Of a DNA stretch of 32,831 nucleotides, positions 25,405 to 31,640 are shown one piece after another. Source of the stretch: an uncultured Prevotellaceae bacterium (GTDB lineage Bacteria; Bacteroidota; Bacteroidia; Bacteroidales; Bacteroidaceae). The stretch covers positions 1-32,831 of the forward strand of contig CADAKX010000032.1 of NCBI GenBank assembly GCA_902788605.1, written 5' to 3'. Both the position numbers and the translations under genes were made by a program. Within the stretch, counting starts at the first letter, position 1; every line of letters begins with the position of its first letter. The notes under the pieces were generated by a model. That model did no database searches. It saw nothing but the letters and a program-made list of their open reading frames with translations, and was not told the DNA's origin.

Positions 25405-26649
25405 ATGAAACGATTTTTCATCATGCTGCTCATTGCCTGCAGCGCCATTGCCACAACCAACGCCCAATCCAAGAACAGCAATCAGAAGGGCAAGCCAACA
25501 CATGTCATTGCCGTCCTGAACGAACTGATTGACGATCGCGGACTGAAGCAGGGCAACTCTTATTCCGTGAAACGAGACCCCAACACCAATATCATCGAGT
25601 CGAGCGAGCGGATTGTCAGCTTTAACATTGATTCATATCTGACCTATTTCATGGAGGAGGTTGAAGAAGCCTTCACAGCAGACGAGCCACTGAGCTATTC
25701 TTTCGTTCATGTGACGCCACCCAGTTCTCGATACTATTACATCGAAACAGCAAACCGCAACGGCGAGGGAATGCCTGGCATCTCCGTTCGCAACAACAAT
25801 AGCCAGGAGATGTGGCTGATGTGCATAAAGAACACCGAGAACCCCTCGCTGCGCGACGTCTATGCCATCGTGTGGGAAAAGTCTGCCAACGGAAAGCTCT
25901 ATACTGGCCGCATCTTTATGATTACCTCGAAGCGTCCCGACCTTTATAAGCCTGCAAACGAGGTAGAGAGGATAGGTAATTTCGACCTGGGCATAATTGA
26001 TGTCGACTCTGTGGAAATAGCAAGGAAGGCAGAACAGGCAAGAAAAGTTTTCAAAGTGCGTCCTGATACAGTTGTTATCGACGATCTTGTGCCTGATACG
26101 ATTCCCTATGAAACCATCGATGAGGTTCACATCATAACACCTCCTGAAGACAACAGCAACAGGTGGAACGTCACTCCCCTGCCCTACACCCCCAACGACC
26201 GTCAGCGCATCAACGTAAAGACCACCCCACAATGGAAACAGGAGATAGAATGGCGTTTGCAGGCAAAAGTCTTCTTTATTAAAAATGATATAGACTTCAT
26301 CAAAGCCACCTACGAGTCCATCAGAGCGAACTATCGGTCACGACTCAACATCTCATCGGGCTACAAGAGACTTCTCAAGCAAAACAAGGAGCTAGACAAG
26401 AAATACCAAGACTTCATCAAGTCGCTCAATAAGATCCAAAACATCCCTGAAAACGAAAGGAATAATCTTCAGGCCGACCTCTACAAGGAAATCCTGAAAT
26501 TCTATACCGAGCAGAACCAGGCTTTCACAGACATGAATAGGGAGTTGGGCACGCTACCCAAATTGGGACAGAAGACTCAGAAATACCTTATCGAGCTCAC
26601 CGAGAAATACATGAACGAAATAAGAAAGCTGACGTCGAAATACAAATAA
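25405..26649 (+). CDS. Secreted protein of the sigma operon, function unknown
   Basis: A 414-aa exported protein. I use the ATG at 25405 because the signal peptide MKRFFIMLLIACSAI begins there (cleavage near TNAQ); the frame also has a TTG two codons earlier. Residues 25-185 look like a mixed alpha/beta domain (HVIAVLNELIDDRGLK, then YYYIETANRNGEGMPGISV and VYAIVWEKSANGKLYTGRIF). The middle (185-270) is Pro/Val/Asp-rich, and the C-terminus (270-414) is helical with coiled-coil potential. The gene starts 11 bp after the anti-sigma-like gene, so it is probably its envelope partner or output, by context only. Confidence 0.72.
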   Translation: MKRFFIMLLIACSAIATTNAQSKNSNQKGKPTHVIAVLNELIDDRGLKQGNSYSVKRDPNTNIIESSERIVSFNIDSYLTYFMEEVEEAFTADEPLSYSFVHVTPPSSRYYYIETANRNGEGMPGISVRNNNSQEMWLMCIKNTENPSLRDVYAIVWEKSANGKLYTGRIFMITSKRPDLYKPANEVERIGNFDLGIIDVDSVEIARKAEQARKVFKVRPDTVVIDDLVPDTIPYETIDEVHIITPPEDNSNRWNVTPLPYTPNDRQRINVKTTPQWKQEIEWRLQAKVFFIKNDIDFIKATYESIRANYRSRLNISSGYKRLLKQNKELDKKYQDFIKSLNKIQNIPENERNNLQADLYKEILKFYTEQNQAFTDMNRELGTLPKLGQKTQKYLIELTEKYMNEIRKLTSKYK

Positions 26650-26651
26650 AC

Positions 26652-27401
26652 CTACTTTTTCAGCACCCTATCCACGCTGCCTGCCTCCAGCAGGCGGCGT
26701 TTTGCTTCTTCATAGTCCAGGCCGAGGGACTCCTGAATCATGCGTGTGCCGCGATCTATGAGTTTGGCGTTGGTGAGCTGCATCTTCACCATGCGATTGC
26801 CACTGACGCGCCCCAGGCGAATCATCAGCGAGGTGGAAATCATGTTCAGAACCATCTTCTGGGCTGTGCCGCTCTTCATACGACTGCTGCCCGTCACGAA
26901 CTCTGGTCCCACGATGGTCTCGATGGGATATTCAGAGGCTTCAGCCAAAGGGGTGTGGGGATTACTGGTGATGCAGCCCGTCAGCAAACCGCGACGCCTG
27001 GCCTCACTGACGGCTCCAAGGACGTAGGGCGTAGTGCCCGAGGCTGCAATGCCTATCACGGTGTCGTCGGCAGTGGGCTGATAGGCTTCTATATCCTGCC
27101 ACCCCTGCTCAGCAATATCCTCAGCACGCTCTACAGCCCGTCTGAGGGCCTCATCGCCCCCTGCAATGATACCCACCACCCAGTCGGGCGAAACGCCAAA
27201 CGTAGGCGGCAGTTCGCTGGCATCGAGCACCCCCAGTCGTCCGCTGGTGCCGGCACCCACATAAAAGAGGCGTCCACCACGCTTCATTCGCGGTTCTATG
27301 GCCTCCACCAGCGCCTCTATCTGCGGCAGGACCCTACCCACGGCCTCAGCCACCAGCGCATCCTCCTCGTTGATATGCGCCAGCAACTCGCCTACCGACA
27401 T
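26652..27401 (-). CDS. murQ: N-acetylmuramic acid 6-phosphate etherase (MurQ)
   Basis: Cleaves the lactyl ether of MurNAc-6-phosphate to give GlcNAc-6-phosphate, in peptidoglycan recycling in the cytoplasm. The SIS sugar-isomerase fold shows YVGAGTSGRLGVLDASELPPTF with the catalytic Glu, IGIAASGTTPYVLGA, TGSSRMKSGTAQK and the C-terminal helix with SLGLDYEEAK. The ATG at 27401 gives 249 aa, short for the family. In-frame codons upstream, 27443-27402, read KITEQPSRYDHLEK, which matches the conserved MurQ N-terminus, but the only possible start there is a non-standard ATA or CTG codon. That stretch overlaps the GH16 stop. It ends 2 bp from the convergent sigma operon. Confidence 0.9.
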   Translation of the reverse strand: MSVGELLAHINEEDALVAEAVGRVLPQIEALVEAIEPRMKRGGRLFYVGAGTSGRLGVLDASELPPTFGVSPDWVVGIIAGGDEALRRAVERAEDIAEQGWQDIEAYQPTADDTVIGIAASGTTPYVLGAVSEARRRGLLTGCITSNPHTPLAEASEYPIETIVGPEFVTGSSRMKSGTAQKMVLNMISTSLMIRLGRVSGNRMVKMQLTNAKLIDRGTRMIQESLGLDYEEAKRRLLEAGSVDRVLKK

Positions 27402-27436
27402 CTTTTCCAGATGATCATAGCGTGAAGGCTGTTCTG

Positions 27437-28285
27437 TTATCTTTTAGCTTTCTGATACACACGGACATAATCTATCTCGTAGCGCATGGGAAAGGCGGCA
27501 TCGTCGATGGTACCACCATTATCACCACCAAGGGCCAGGTTCAGCAGGAGATACTGCGGACGGTTGAAGGGATTCTGATGACGGCCGATGGAACCGTTGA
27601 CAGTAGAGGCAAGAGGCACCTCGTTGAGCAACTCATCATCCAGATAGAGACGGATGGCGGTCTCGTCCCAGTCCATACGCCACGTATGAAAATGCTGAGC
27701 CCAGTTGGGGTCTTTCTCGATGAAATGGTCAAAAATCGTCTTTTTACTGTTCCACACAGCCTGATAATGCTGGTCGTTGCCCCACGCCACATTAGCCAGG
27801 ATATGAGGGACGCCGTTGATGCGATAGAACTCCATGATGTCTATCTCGCCACACGAAGGCCACTCCATACCGCTGCCCAACGTCCAGATGGCTGGCCACG
27901 AACCACCAGCCACGGGAATACGGGCACGCACCTCCAGACGTCCGTAGAGGAAGGAATACTTGCCCTGCGTGGTGATGCAGGCCGAGGTGTAGTCGATGGT
28001 CTTGCGCTGCTGTCCCCAGTATCGGGCATGCTCACGATAGGTGGGGTTGGGACGTTGCTCGCGCCGACCCTCGATAATCAGCAGACCGTTCTGCTGATAG
28101 GCGTTCTGGGGCTGATACCACTGGTCCTCGTGGTTGCGCACGAAACCCTGTTCATAGTTCCACACGGTGCTGTCGGGGCGTCCGTCCTTGTTGAACTCAT
28201 CGCTCCACACCAACTTCCAATCCTGTGCCATGAGTGGCATCGCAACCCACAGCAGCATTCCCAATATCGTGACGTTCTTCTTCAT
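27437..28285 (-). CDS. Secreted GH16 family glucanase (laminarinase type)
   Basis: A 282-aa exported glycoside hydrolase. The signal peptide (MKKNVTILGMLLWVAMPLMA) cleaves before QDWKLVWSDEF, which is the usual GH16 beginning. The catalytic block CGEIDIMEF holds the nucleophile Glu147 and acid/base Glu152 in the bacterial beta-1,3(4)-glucanase order E-I-D-I-M-E. A substrate-cleft Trp-rich strand (GGSWPAIWTLG) precedes it and FHTWRMDWDE follows. I chose ATG 28285 because the promoter box is at 28299-28292. It is first in an operon with murQ. Substrate is likely a beta-1,3-glucan by family resemblance. Confidence 0.92.
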   Translation of the reverse strand: MKKNVTILGMLLWVAMPLMAQDWKLVWSDEFNKDGRPDSTVWNYEQGFVRNHEDQWYQPQNAYQQNGLLIIEGRREQRPNPTYREHARYWGQQRKTIDYTSACITTQGKYSFLYGRLEVRARIPVAGGSWPAIWTLGSGMEWPSCGEIDIMEFYRINGVPHILANVAWGNDQHYQAVWNSKKTIFDHFIEKDPNWAQHFHTWRMDWDETAIRLYLDDELLNEVPLASTVNGSIGRHQNPFNRPQYLLLNLALGGDNGGTIDDAAFPMRYEIDYVRVYQKAKR

Positions 28286-28291
28286 ACGCTG

Positions 28292-28323
28292 CAAAAATAC
28301 GGAAAAAACGTGAGAATACCAAA
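28292..28323 (-). promoter_or_regulatory. Promoter of the GH16-murQ operon
   Basis: On the minus strand TTTG (28323-28320), 20 nt, then TATTTTTG (28299-28292): a full Bacteroidota promoter. The transcript starts within a few bases of the GH16 ATG at 28285. Confidence 0.75.
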
Positions 28324-28332
28324 GAAAACTCG

Positions 28333-28340
28333 TAACTTTG
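28333..28340 (+). promoter_or_regulatory. -7 box of pgeF, giving an almost leaderless message
   Basis: TAACTTTG with only CACC between it and the ATG at 28345. Transcription should begin at or next to the start codon. Confidence 0.7.
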
Positions 28341-28344
28341 CACC

Positions 28345-29148
28345 ATGAAGACAAAGAAACCAGTGTTGCAATACTATCCCTTGGGCGAGGGCGTGACAGC
28401 TTTCAGCAGTACACGACAGGGTGGCTATAGCGAAGGACGCTATGGCGAGTTTAACATCAACCGCTATTGCGGCGACAGTGAAGAAGCTATCGAGAGAAAT
28501 CGTGAGGCGCTGTGCCAGCTGTTGGACATTGAGGACTGCCGCCTGCTGATGCCGCACCAGGTACACCTGGCGGAGATTGCCGTGGTGGACCGCGAGATGA
28601 TGAGTCTTTCAGCTGAAGAACGTCAGCAGAGGCTCGATGGAATCGATGCTTTGATGACAAACGAGGCTGGTGTGTGTATCGGAGTCTCGACTGCCGACTG
28701 CATCCCTGTGTTACTCTACGACCCCATACGGCGTGCCTCCTGCGCCATTCATGCCGGTTGGCGAGGAACAGTCCAGCGCATTGCAGAAAAGGCTGTAGGG
28801 CGGATGACTGAGACTTATGGCACAAATCCAAAAGACATCATTGCCCAGATAGGCCCTGGTATCCATCTGGAAAGCTTCGAGGTGGGCGAAGAGGTCTATG
28901 AGGCTTTTGAGAAAGCGAGATTCCCCATGGAACAAATAAGTAAAAGGTACGAGAAGTGGCACATTGACCTGCCAGAATGCAACCGCCTGCAACTGGTGGC
29001 TGCTGGCATACCGGAGGCTCAGATTGCCGTCTCGCCCGTATGCACCTTCCAGCAGTCAGACACATTCTTCTCTGCCCGCCGGCTGAGCATCCACTCAGGC
29101 CGCATCTTCACGGGCATCCTGTTGCAGGAATCAGAATCAGATACCTGA
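28345..29148 (+). CDS. pgeF: Peptidoglycan editing factor PgeF (YfiH/laccase-domain)
   Basis: A 267-aa cytoplasmic protein of the YfiH (Cu-oxidase_4) family; in E. coli PgeF removes wrong peptidoglycan precursors in which L-Ser replaces L-Ala. The metal-site residues are in place: MPHQVHLAEI (His), STADCIPVLLYDP (Cys) and AIHAGWRGT (His). The end has the conserved SPVCTFQQSDTFFSARR block. Its last 12 bp overlap the 3' end of the convergent sensor gene. Opposite a murQ operon, it adds to a small cell-wall cluster, though the two are on separate promoters. Confidence 0.92.
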   Translation: MKTKKPVLQYYPLGEGVTAFSSTRQGGYSEGRYGEFNINRYCGDSEEAIERNREALCQLLDIEDCRLLMPHQVHLAEIAVVDREMMSLSAEERQQRLDGIDALMTNEAGVCIGVSTADCIPVLLYDPIRRASCAIHAGWRGTVQRIAEKAVGRMTETYGTNPKDIIAQIGPGIHLESFEVGEEVYEAFEKARFPMEQISKRYEKWHIDLPECNRLQLVAAGIPEAQIAVSPVCTFQQSDTFFSARRLSIHSGRIFTGILLQESESDT

Positions 29149-30924
29149 AACAACGAAGCGGGCACCTGTGGTATATTCCAAGTCGAGGGTAAGACTATAG
29201 CCCATCGAGATGGCAAGGCGACGAGCCAAGGGCAGACCGATACCCAGTGTGTGCTCGGTGGGTGAGAGGCGCACGAACGGTTCGAAGATGCGCTCTGCAT
29301 CGGCAGCAGGAATCACAGGACCCGTGTTGCTGACAGAGATAGAGTAAGTGCCATTGGGCTCTGCATGACAGGCCATCAGCACCGTGCCGCTGGTGGCATA
29401 CTTGTCGACATTGTCAAGCAAGCAATTCATCAGCTCTTGCAACAGCGGACTAACAGTAACCTTCACATCGTCGGCCACATCAGACTTGAACTCCAGTTCC
29501 AGCGTGCGCTTTCTATCGGCAGAAAGCGGCGAGGCCTCTTGGTGCAGGTCATAGCTGATCAGGATAGAATGTGCTATCTCGTTCAGCCCCACAACGTCTT
29601 GCTTGGGCGTTGGAATATCATCACCATAGAGACTATACAATACGAGTTTGTGGGTAGAGGTGGCCACATGATAGGCATCGCGGCATACCTCGTGGCGCAT
29701 CTTCAGATATTCCTCCTGGGATATTTGTCCGTTGGCCTCAATAATAAACTCAGCAGTGCCTATCAGCGTTTGGATGGGCGAGCGCAGGGCATCCAGACAG
29801 ATACGCTTCTCTTCCTCGGTAATACTCGATGTTCCACGTGCATAGGAATCGAGCACAGAGTCCATCAGCGATTCAATTTGGTGGGCCGCGTTGATGATAT
29901 CACGGTAGCGCTTGGCTTGCCCCTCAGGATTCAAATTGAAGTCAGGCGTATTGATAATGCGTGCATAGTTGCGCAGCATATTAATGGGCGAATTGAGCTT
30001 ATCCTTGATGGTGCTCACGAAAGCACGGCGGATGGCCTGAGCAGCCTCTGTGCTGCGATGAGCCTCCTGCAACTGCTGGAACTGCTCCTTGAGTCGGCGA
30101 TTCTTTCTGTGGCGATAGATCAGCATGCACACCAGGAGGACGATGATGAAGAGCGCCATCAAGCCTACAATCACCAGCTGCATGCGGCGTATCTCTGCTT
30201 TCTCGCGCTCTGCTTGCAGCAAGTCGATGTCGTGGGTCAGGTCAACGAGCTCTTCGCTCAGCACTTCGCTGTCGGCAGCATGCGATAGACTGTCTTTCAG
30301 TTCTGCACAACGGAAGGCACGCTCCCAGTCGCCCATGTGCTCATAGACATTCATGCGCAGCTCGTTGGCAATCTCCAGCACTTTGACGGAGTCGCACCAG
30401 GCGAGCGCACACTGATAATCATTATGCATGAGGCAGCGGCAGACCATCACCTGCTCGAGGTTGGCGGCATTAAACTGCGAGGGATTATTCTGGCGGATGC
30501 TGTCGTACTTCTCAAAATAGGTATTAAAGGCCGCTTCATCGCCCATCATATTGGCTATGATACAGCGATAGCCCAGCACGCCGCTCTCGTACATCGGGTT
30601 CTGGAGCAACTGCTGGGGCAGACTGTCAAGACAAGCCATCGCCTCGGAAGGATGCTTGAAACTGAGCGACTGGGCCAGCGAGAGATAGCAGTTGAAAACG
30701 GCTACTGTCTCGTGCTCTGTGTCGATGACACGAAGCGCGCGACGGAAATACTCTTCGCCCATCTCAGGCAGGTTACGGCTGTTATAATAGAGCCCCAGCG
30801 CCATATTGGGGATATAGAGATATTGCTCCTGATGACGGTCGCGGATATCATCCATGATATGGTATATCTGGGTGAAGGCACGATGGAAGTGCTTCTGGTT
30901 GACGTCATAGATAGCACGGTTCAA
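29137..30924 (-). CDS. TPR sensor kinase-like protein, N-terminus disrupted, no phospho-His
   Basis: TPR repeats (residues 1-215) are followed by a coiled coil, a membrane helix (about 247-268, LVIVGLMALFIIVLLVCMLIY) and a kinase-like half. The first DHp-like helix reads FVSTIKDKLNSPINML where kinases have S-H-E-x-R-T-P-L, so the phospho-accepting His is missing; a second similar helix (CLDALRSPIQTLIG) follows. The GHKL ATPase part keeps its N box (NCLLDNVDKYA), F box (IFEPFVRL) and G2 box (GIGLPLARRLA). The 30924 start is a TTG. The reading frame continues upstream with protein-like sequence to a stop at 31104-31102, where a signal-peptide end (SLYAQQQP) appears; the signal start (ATG 31129) is in another frame. 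The gene is either frameshifted or begins internally. Confidence 0.7.
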   Translation of the reverse strand: MNRAIYDVNQKHFHRAFTQIYHIMDDIRDRHQEQYLYIPNMALGLYYNSRNLPEMGEEYFRRALRVIDTEHETVAVFNCYLSLAQSLSFKHPSEAMACLDSLPQQLLQNPMYESGVLGYRCIIANMMGDEAAFNTYFEKYDSIRQNNPSQFNAANLEQVMVCRCLMHNDYQCALAWCDSVKVLEIANELRMNVYEHMGDWERAFRCAELKDSLSHAADSEVLSEELVDLTHDIDLLQAEREKAEIRRMQLVIVGLMALFIIVLLVCMLIYRHRKNRRLKEQFQQLQEAHRSTEAAQAIRRAFVSTIKDKLNSPINMLRNYARIINTPDFNLNPEGQAKRYRDIINAAHQIESLMDSVLDSYARGTSSITEEEKRICLDALRSPIQTLIGTAEFIIEANGQISQEEYLKMRHEVCRDAYHVATSTHKLVLYSLYGDDIPTPKQDVVGLNEIAHSILISYDLHQEASPLSADRKRTLELEFKSDVADDVKVTVSPLLQELMNCLLDNVDKYATSGTVLMACHAEPNGTYSISVSNTGPVIPAADAERIFEPFVRLSPTEHTLGIGLPLARRLAISMGYSLTLDLEYTTGARFVVSGI

Positions 30925-31101
30925 CCACGAACGGTAGTACTTTTCCCATTCCCCCTGCTGCTCCAGATAGTTCAGGAATTCCTGGTGAGCGTCATAGAAA
31001 GCCGTATCGCTGCCGCTTATCTGTGCTTCGTATATACGCTGTGCAAAAGCCTGCTCCTTCTGCTCCTCGGCCGATGGTTGCTGCTGTGCATAAAGGGAAC
31101 A

Positions 31102-31129
31102 TTACAATCTTTTTGAAACTTGATACCAT
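31102..31129 (-). pseudogene. Frameshifted signal-peptide start of the TPR sensor gene
   Basis: An ATG at 31129-31127 opens MVSSFKKIVMFPL, the start of a signal peptide, but the cleavage end (LYAQQQPSAEE) lies in a different frame after a TAA at 31104-31102. The hydrophobic core is too short even if the frames are joined, which points to a small deletion rather than one wrong base. Confidence 0.5.
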
Positions 31130-31193
31130 AGTTGCTTTATAGTTAATGATGAAACATGGTTAGGGAACAAGTTCTAGTTTGTCCGTCCGACTG

Positions 31194-31225
31194 CAAAGAT
31201 AATAATAATCCGTCAATTTAGCAAC
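31194..31225 (-). promoter_or_regulatory. Promoter of the TPR sensor gene
   Basis: On the minus strand GTTG (31225-31222), 20 nt, then TATCTTTG (31201-31194). It lies 65 bp before the ATG at 31129, which shows that translation was once meant to begin there. Confidence 0.65.
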
Positions 31226-31260
31226 ACTGAAGCCGTTTTTTACCACCGTCACCCAGTAAT

Positions 31261-31295
31261 TTGTAAATTCTAAAAGTCAATTGTATATTATGAAA
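31261..31295 (+). promoter_or_regulatory. 20-bp spaced repeats matching the araC operator
   Basis: TTGTAAATTCTAAAA (31261-31275) and TTGTATATTATGAAA (31281-31295), 20 bp apart. The first differs by one base from the pair at 19880-19914, the second by two. They sit between the sensor-gene promoter and the plus-strand box at 31371. Confidence 0.5.
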
Positions 31296-31370
31296 CCGCA
31301 AAGACAAATTATCCGTCCCGTGAGATTATAATATCTGCTATTTGCTGAGGGCTTTTTGTACCGTTTTTCG

Positions 31371-31378
31371 TAACTTTG
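31371..31378 (+). promoter_or_regulatory. -7 box upstream of the hairpin RNA region
   Basis: TAACTTTG, 13 bp before an ATG at 31392 and about 67 bp before RNA copy 1. No clear -33 element at the best spacing. Confidence 0.5.
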
Positions 31379-31439
31379 TGGCCAATTTACGATGGCACAA
31401 GCCAATAAAGACAGCAACAATGGCCGAGGCGGAATAAAT

Positions 31440-31499
31440 GCACCCACGAGAACCCGCCAAGCCTCTTCACTATGCTTAAATCGGCGGGTCATTTTATTT
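31440..31499 (+). repeat. 60-bp direct repeat, copy 1
   Basis: Starts GCACCCACGAG and ends in TTTTATTT. It differs from copy 2 (31577-31636) at two positions (31471 T for A, 31491 A for G). The start-to-start distance is 137 bp. Confidence 0.9.
31445..31499 (+). ncRNA. abiF-type hairpin RNA, upstream copy
   Basis: Outer stem ACCCGCC (31452-31458) with GGCGGGT (31483-31489); inner stem AAGC (31459-31462) with GCTT (31474-31477); a CUCUUCACUAU loop; then a U-rich tail. It lacks its own TAnnTTTG box (the matching place reads GAATAAATG), so it would be made from the 31371 box, if at all. The stem bases are identical to copy 2; one of the two differences is in the loop and one in the tail. Confidence 0.55.
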
Positions 31500-31545
31500 C
31501 AAAAGCAACAAAATCGACGTCAAAAAACAATTTCCCATCAAAAAG

Positions 31546-31577
31546 TTTGGTCGATACAATAAATAGCACTACCTTTG
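31546..31577 (+). promoter_or_regulatory. Promoter of the abiF-adjacent RNA
   Basis: TTTG (31546-31549), 20 nt, then TACCTTTG (31570-31577): one of the best-formed promoters in the window. Transcription should begin near 31582-31585, at the CACGAG that opens the RNA. Confidence 0.75.
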
Positions 31578-31636
31578 CACCCACGAGAACCCGCCAAGCC
31601 TCTTCACAATGCTTAAATCGGCGGGTCGTTTTATTT
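31577..31636 (+). repeat. 60-bp direct repeat, copy 2
   Basis: Matches 31440-31499 with two substitutions. Its first base is the final G of the -7 box; its last base is four bases before the abiF start codon. Confidence 0.9.
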
Positions 31637-31638
31637 TC
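31582..31638 (+). ncRNA. abiF-type hairpin RNA, promoter-bearing copy
   Basis: Expected RNA of about 55 nt: 5' CACGAGA, outer stem ACCCGCC (31589-31595) with GGCGGGT (31620-31626), inner stem AAGC (31596-31599) with GCTT (31611-31614), CUCUUCACAAU loop, AAAUC bulge on the 3' side, U-rich tail 31628-31638. The tail works as an intrinsic terminator, so most transcripts should stop just before the HEPN gene and only read-through would express it. I recall a published 'abiF RNA motif' upstream of Abi genes; I cannot check whether this one matches it. Confidence 0.7.
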
Positions 31639-31640
31639 TT

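Larger units (their letters stand above)
31392..31562 (+). other. Short open frame, possible truncated gene start
   Basis: ATG 31392 to TAA 31562 gives 56 codons. The first 16 (MAQANKDSNNGRGGIN) look like a normal protein start placed right behind a promoter box; from codon 17 the frame runs through hairpin copy 1 and becomes basic and uncharacteristic. It may be the 5' end of a gene cut by arrival or duplication of the RNA cassette, or a chance frame. Confidence 0.3.

Noticed and set aside
31440-31636. CRISPR-like pair of repeats next to a HEPN gene
   Set aside because: Only two units; the repeat is 60 bp with a 77-bp gap, has its own promoter at copy 2 and a U-rich tail after the stem. No cas1/cas2 and no array of spacers.
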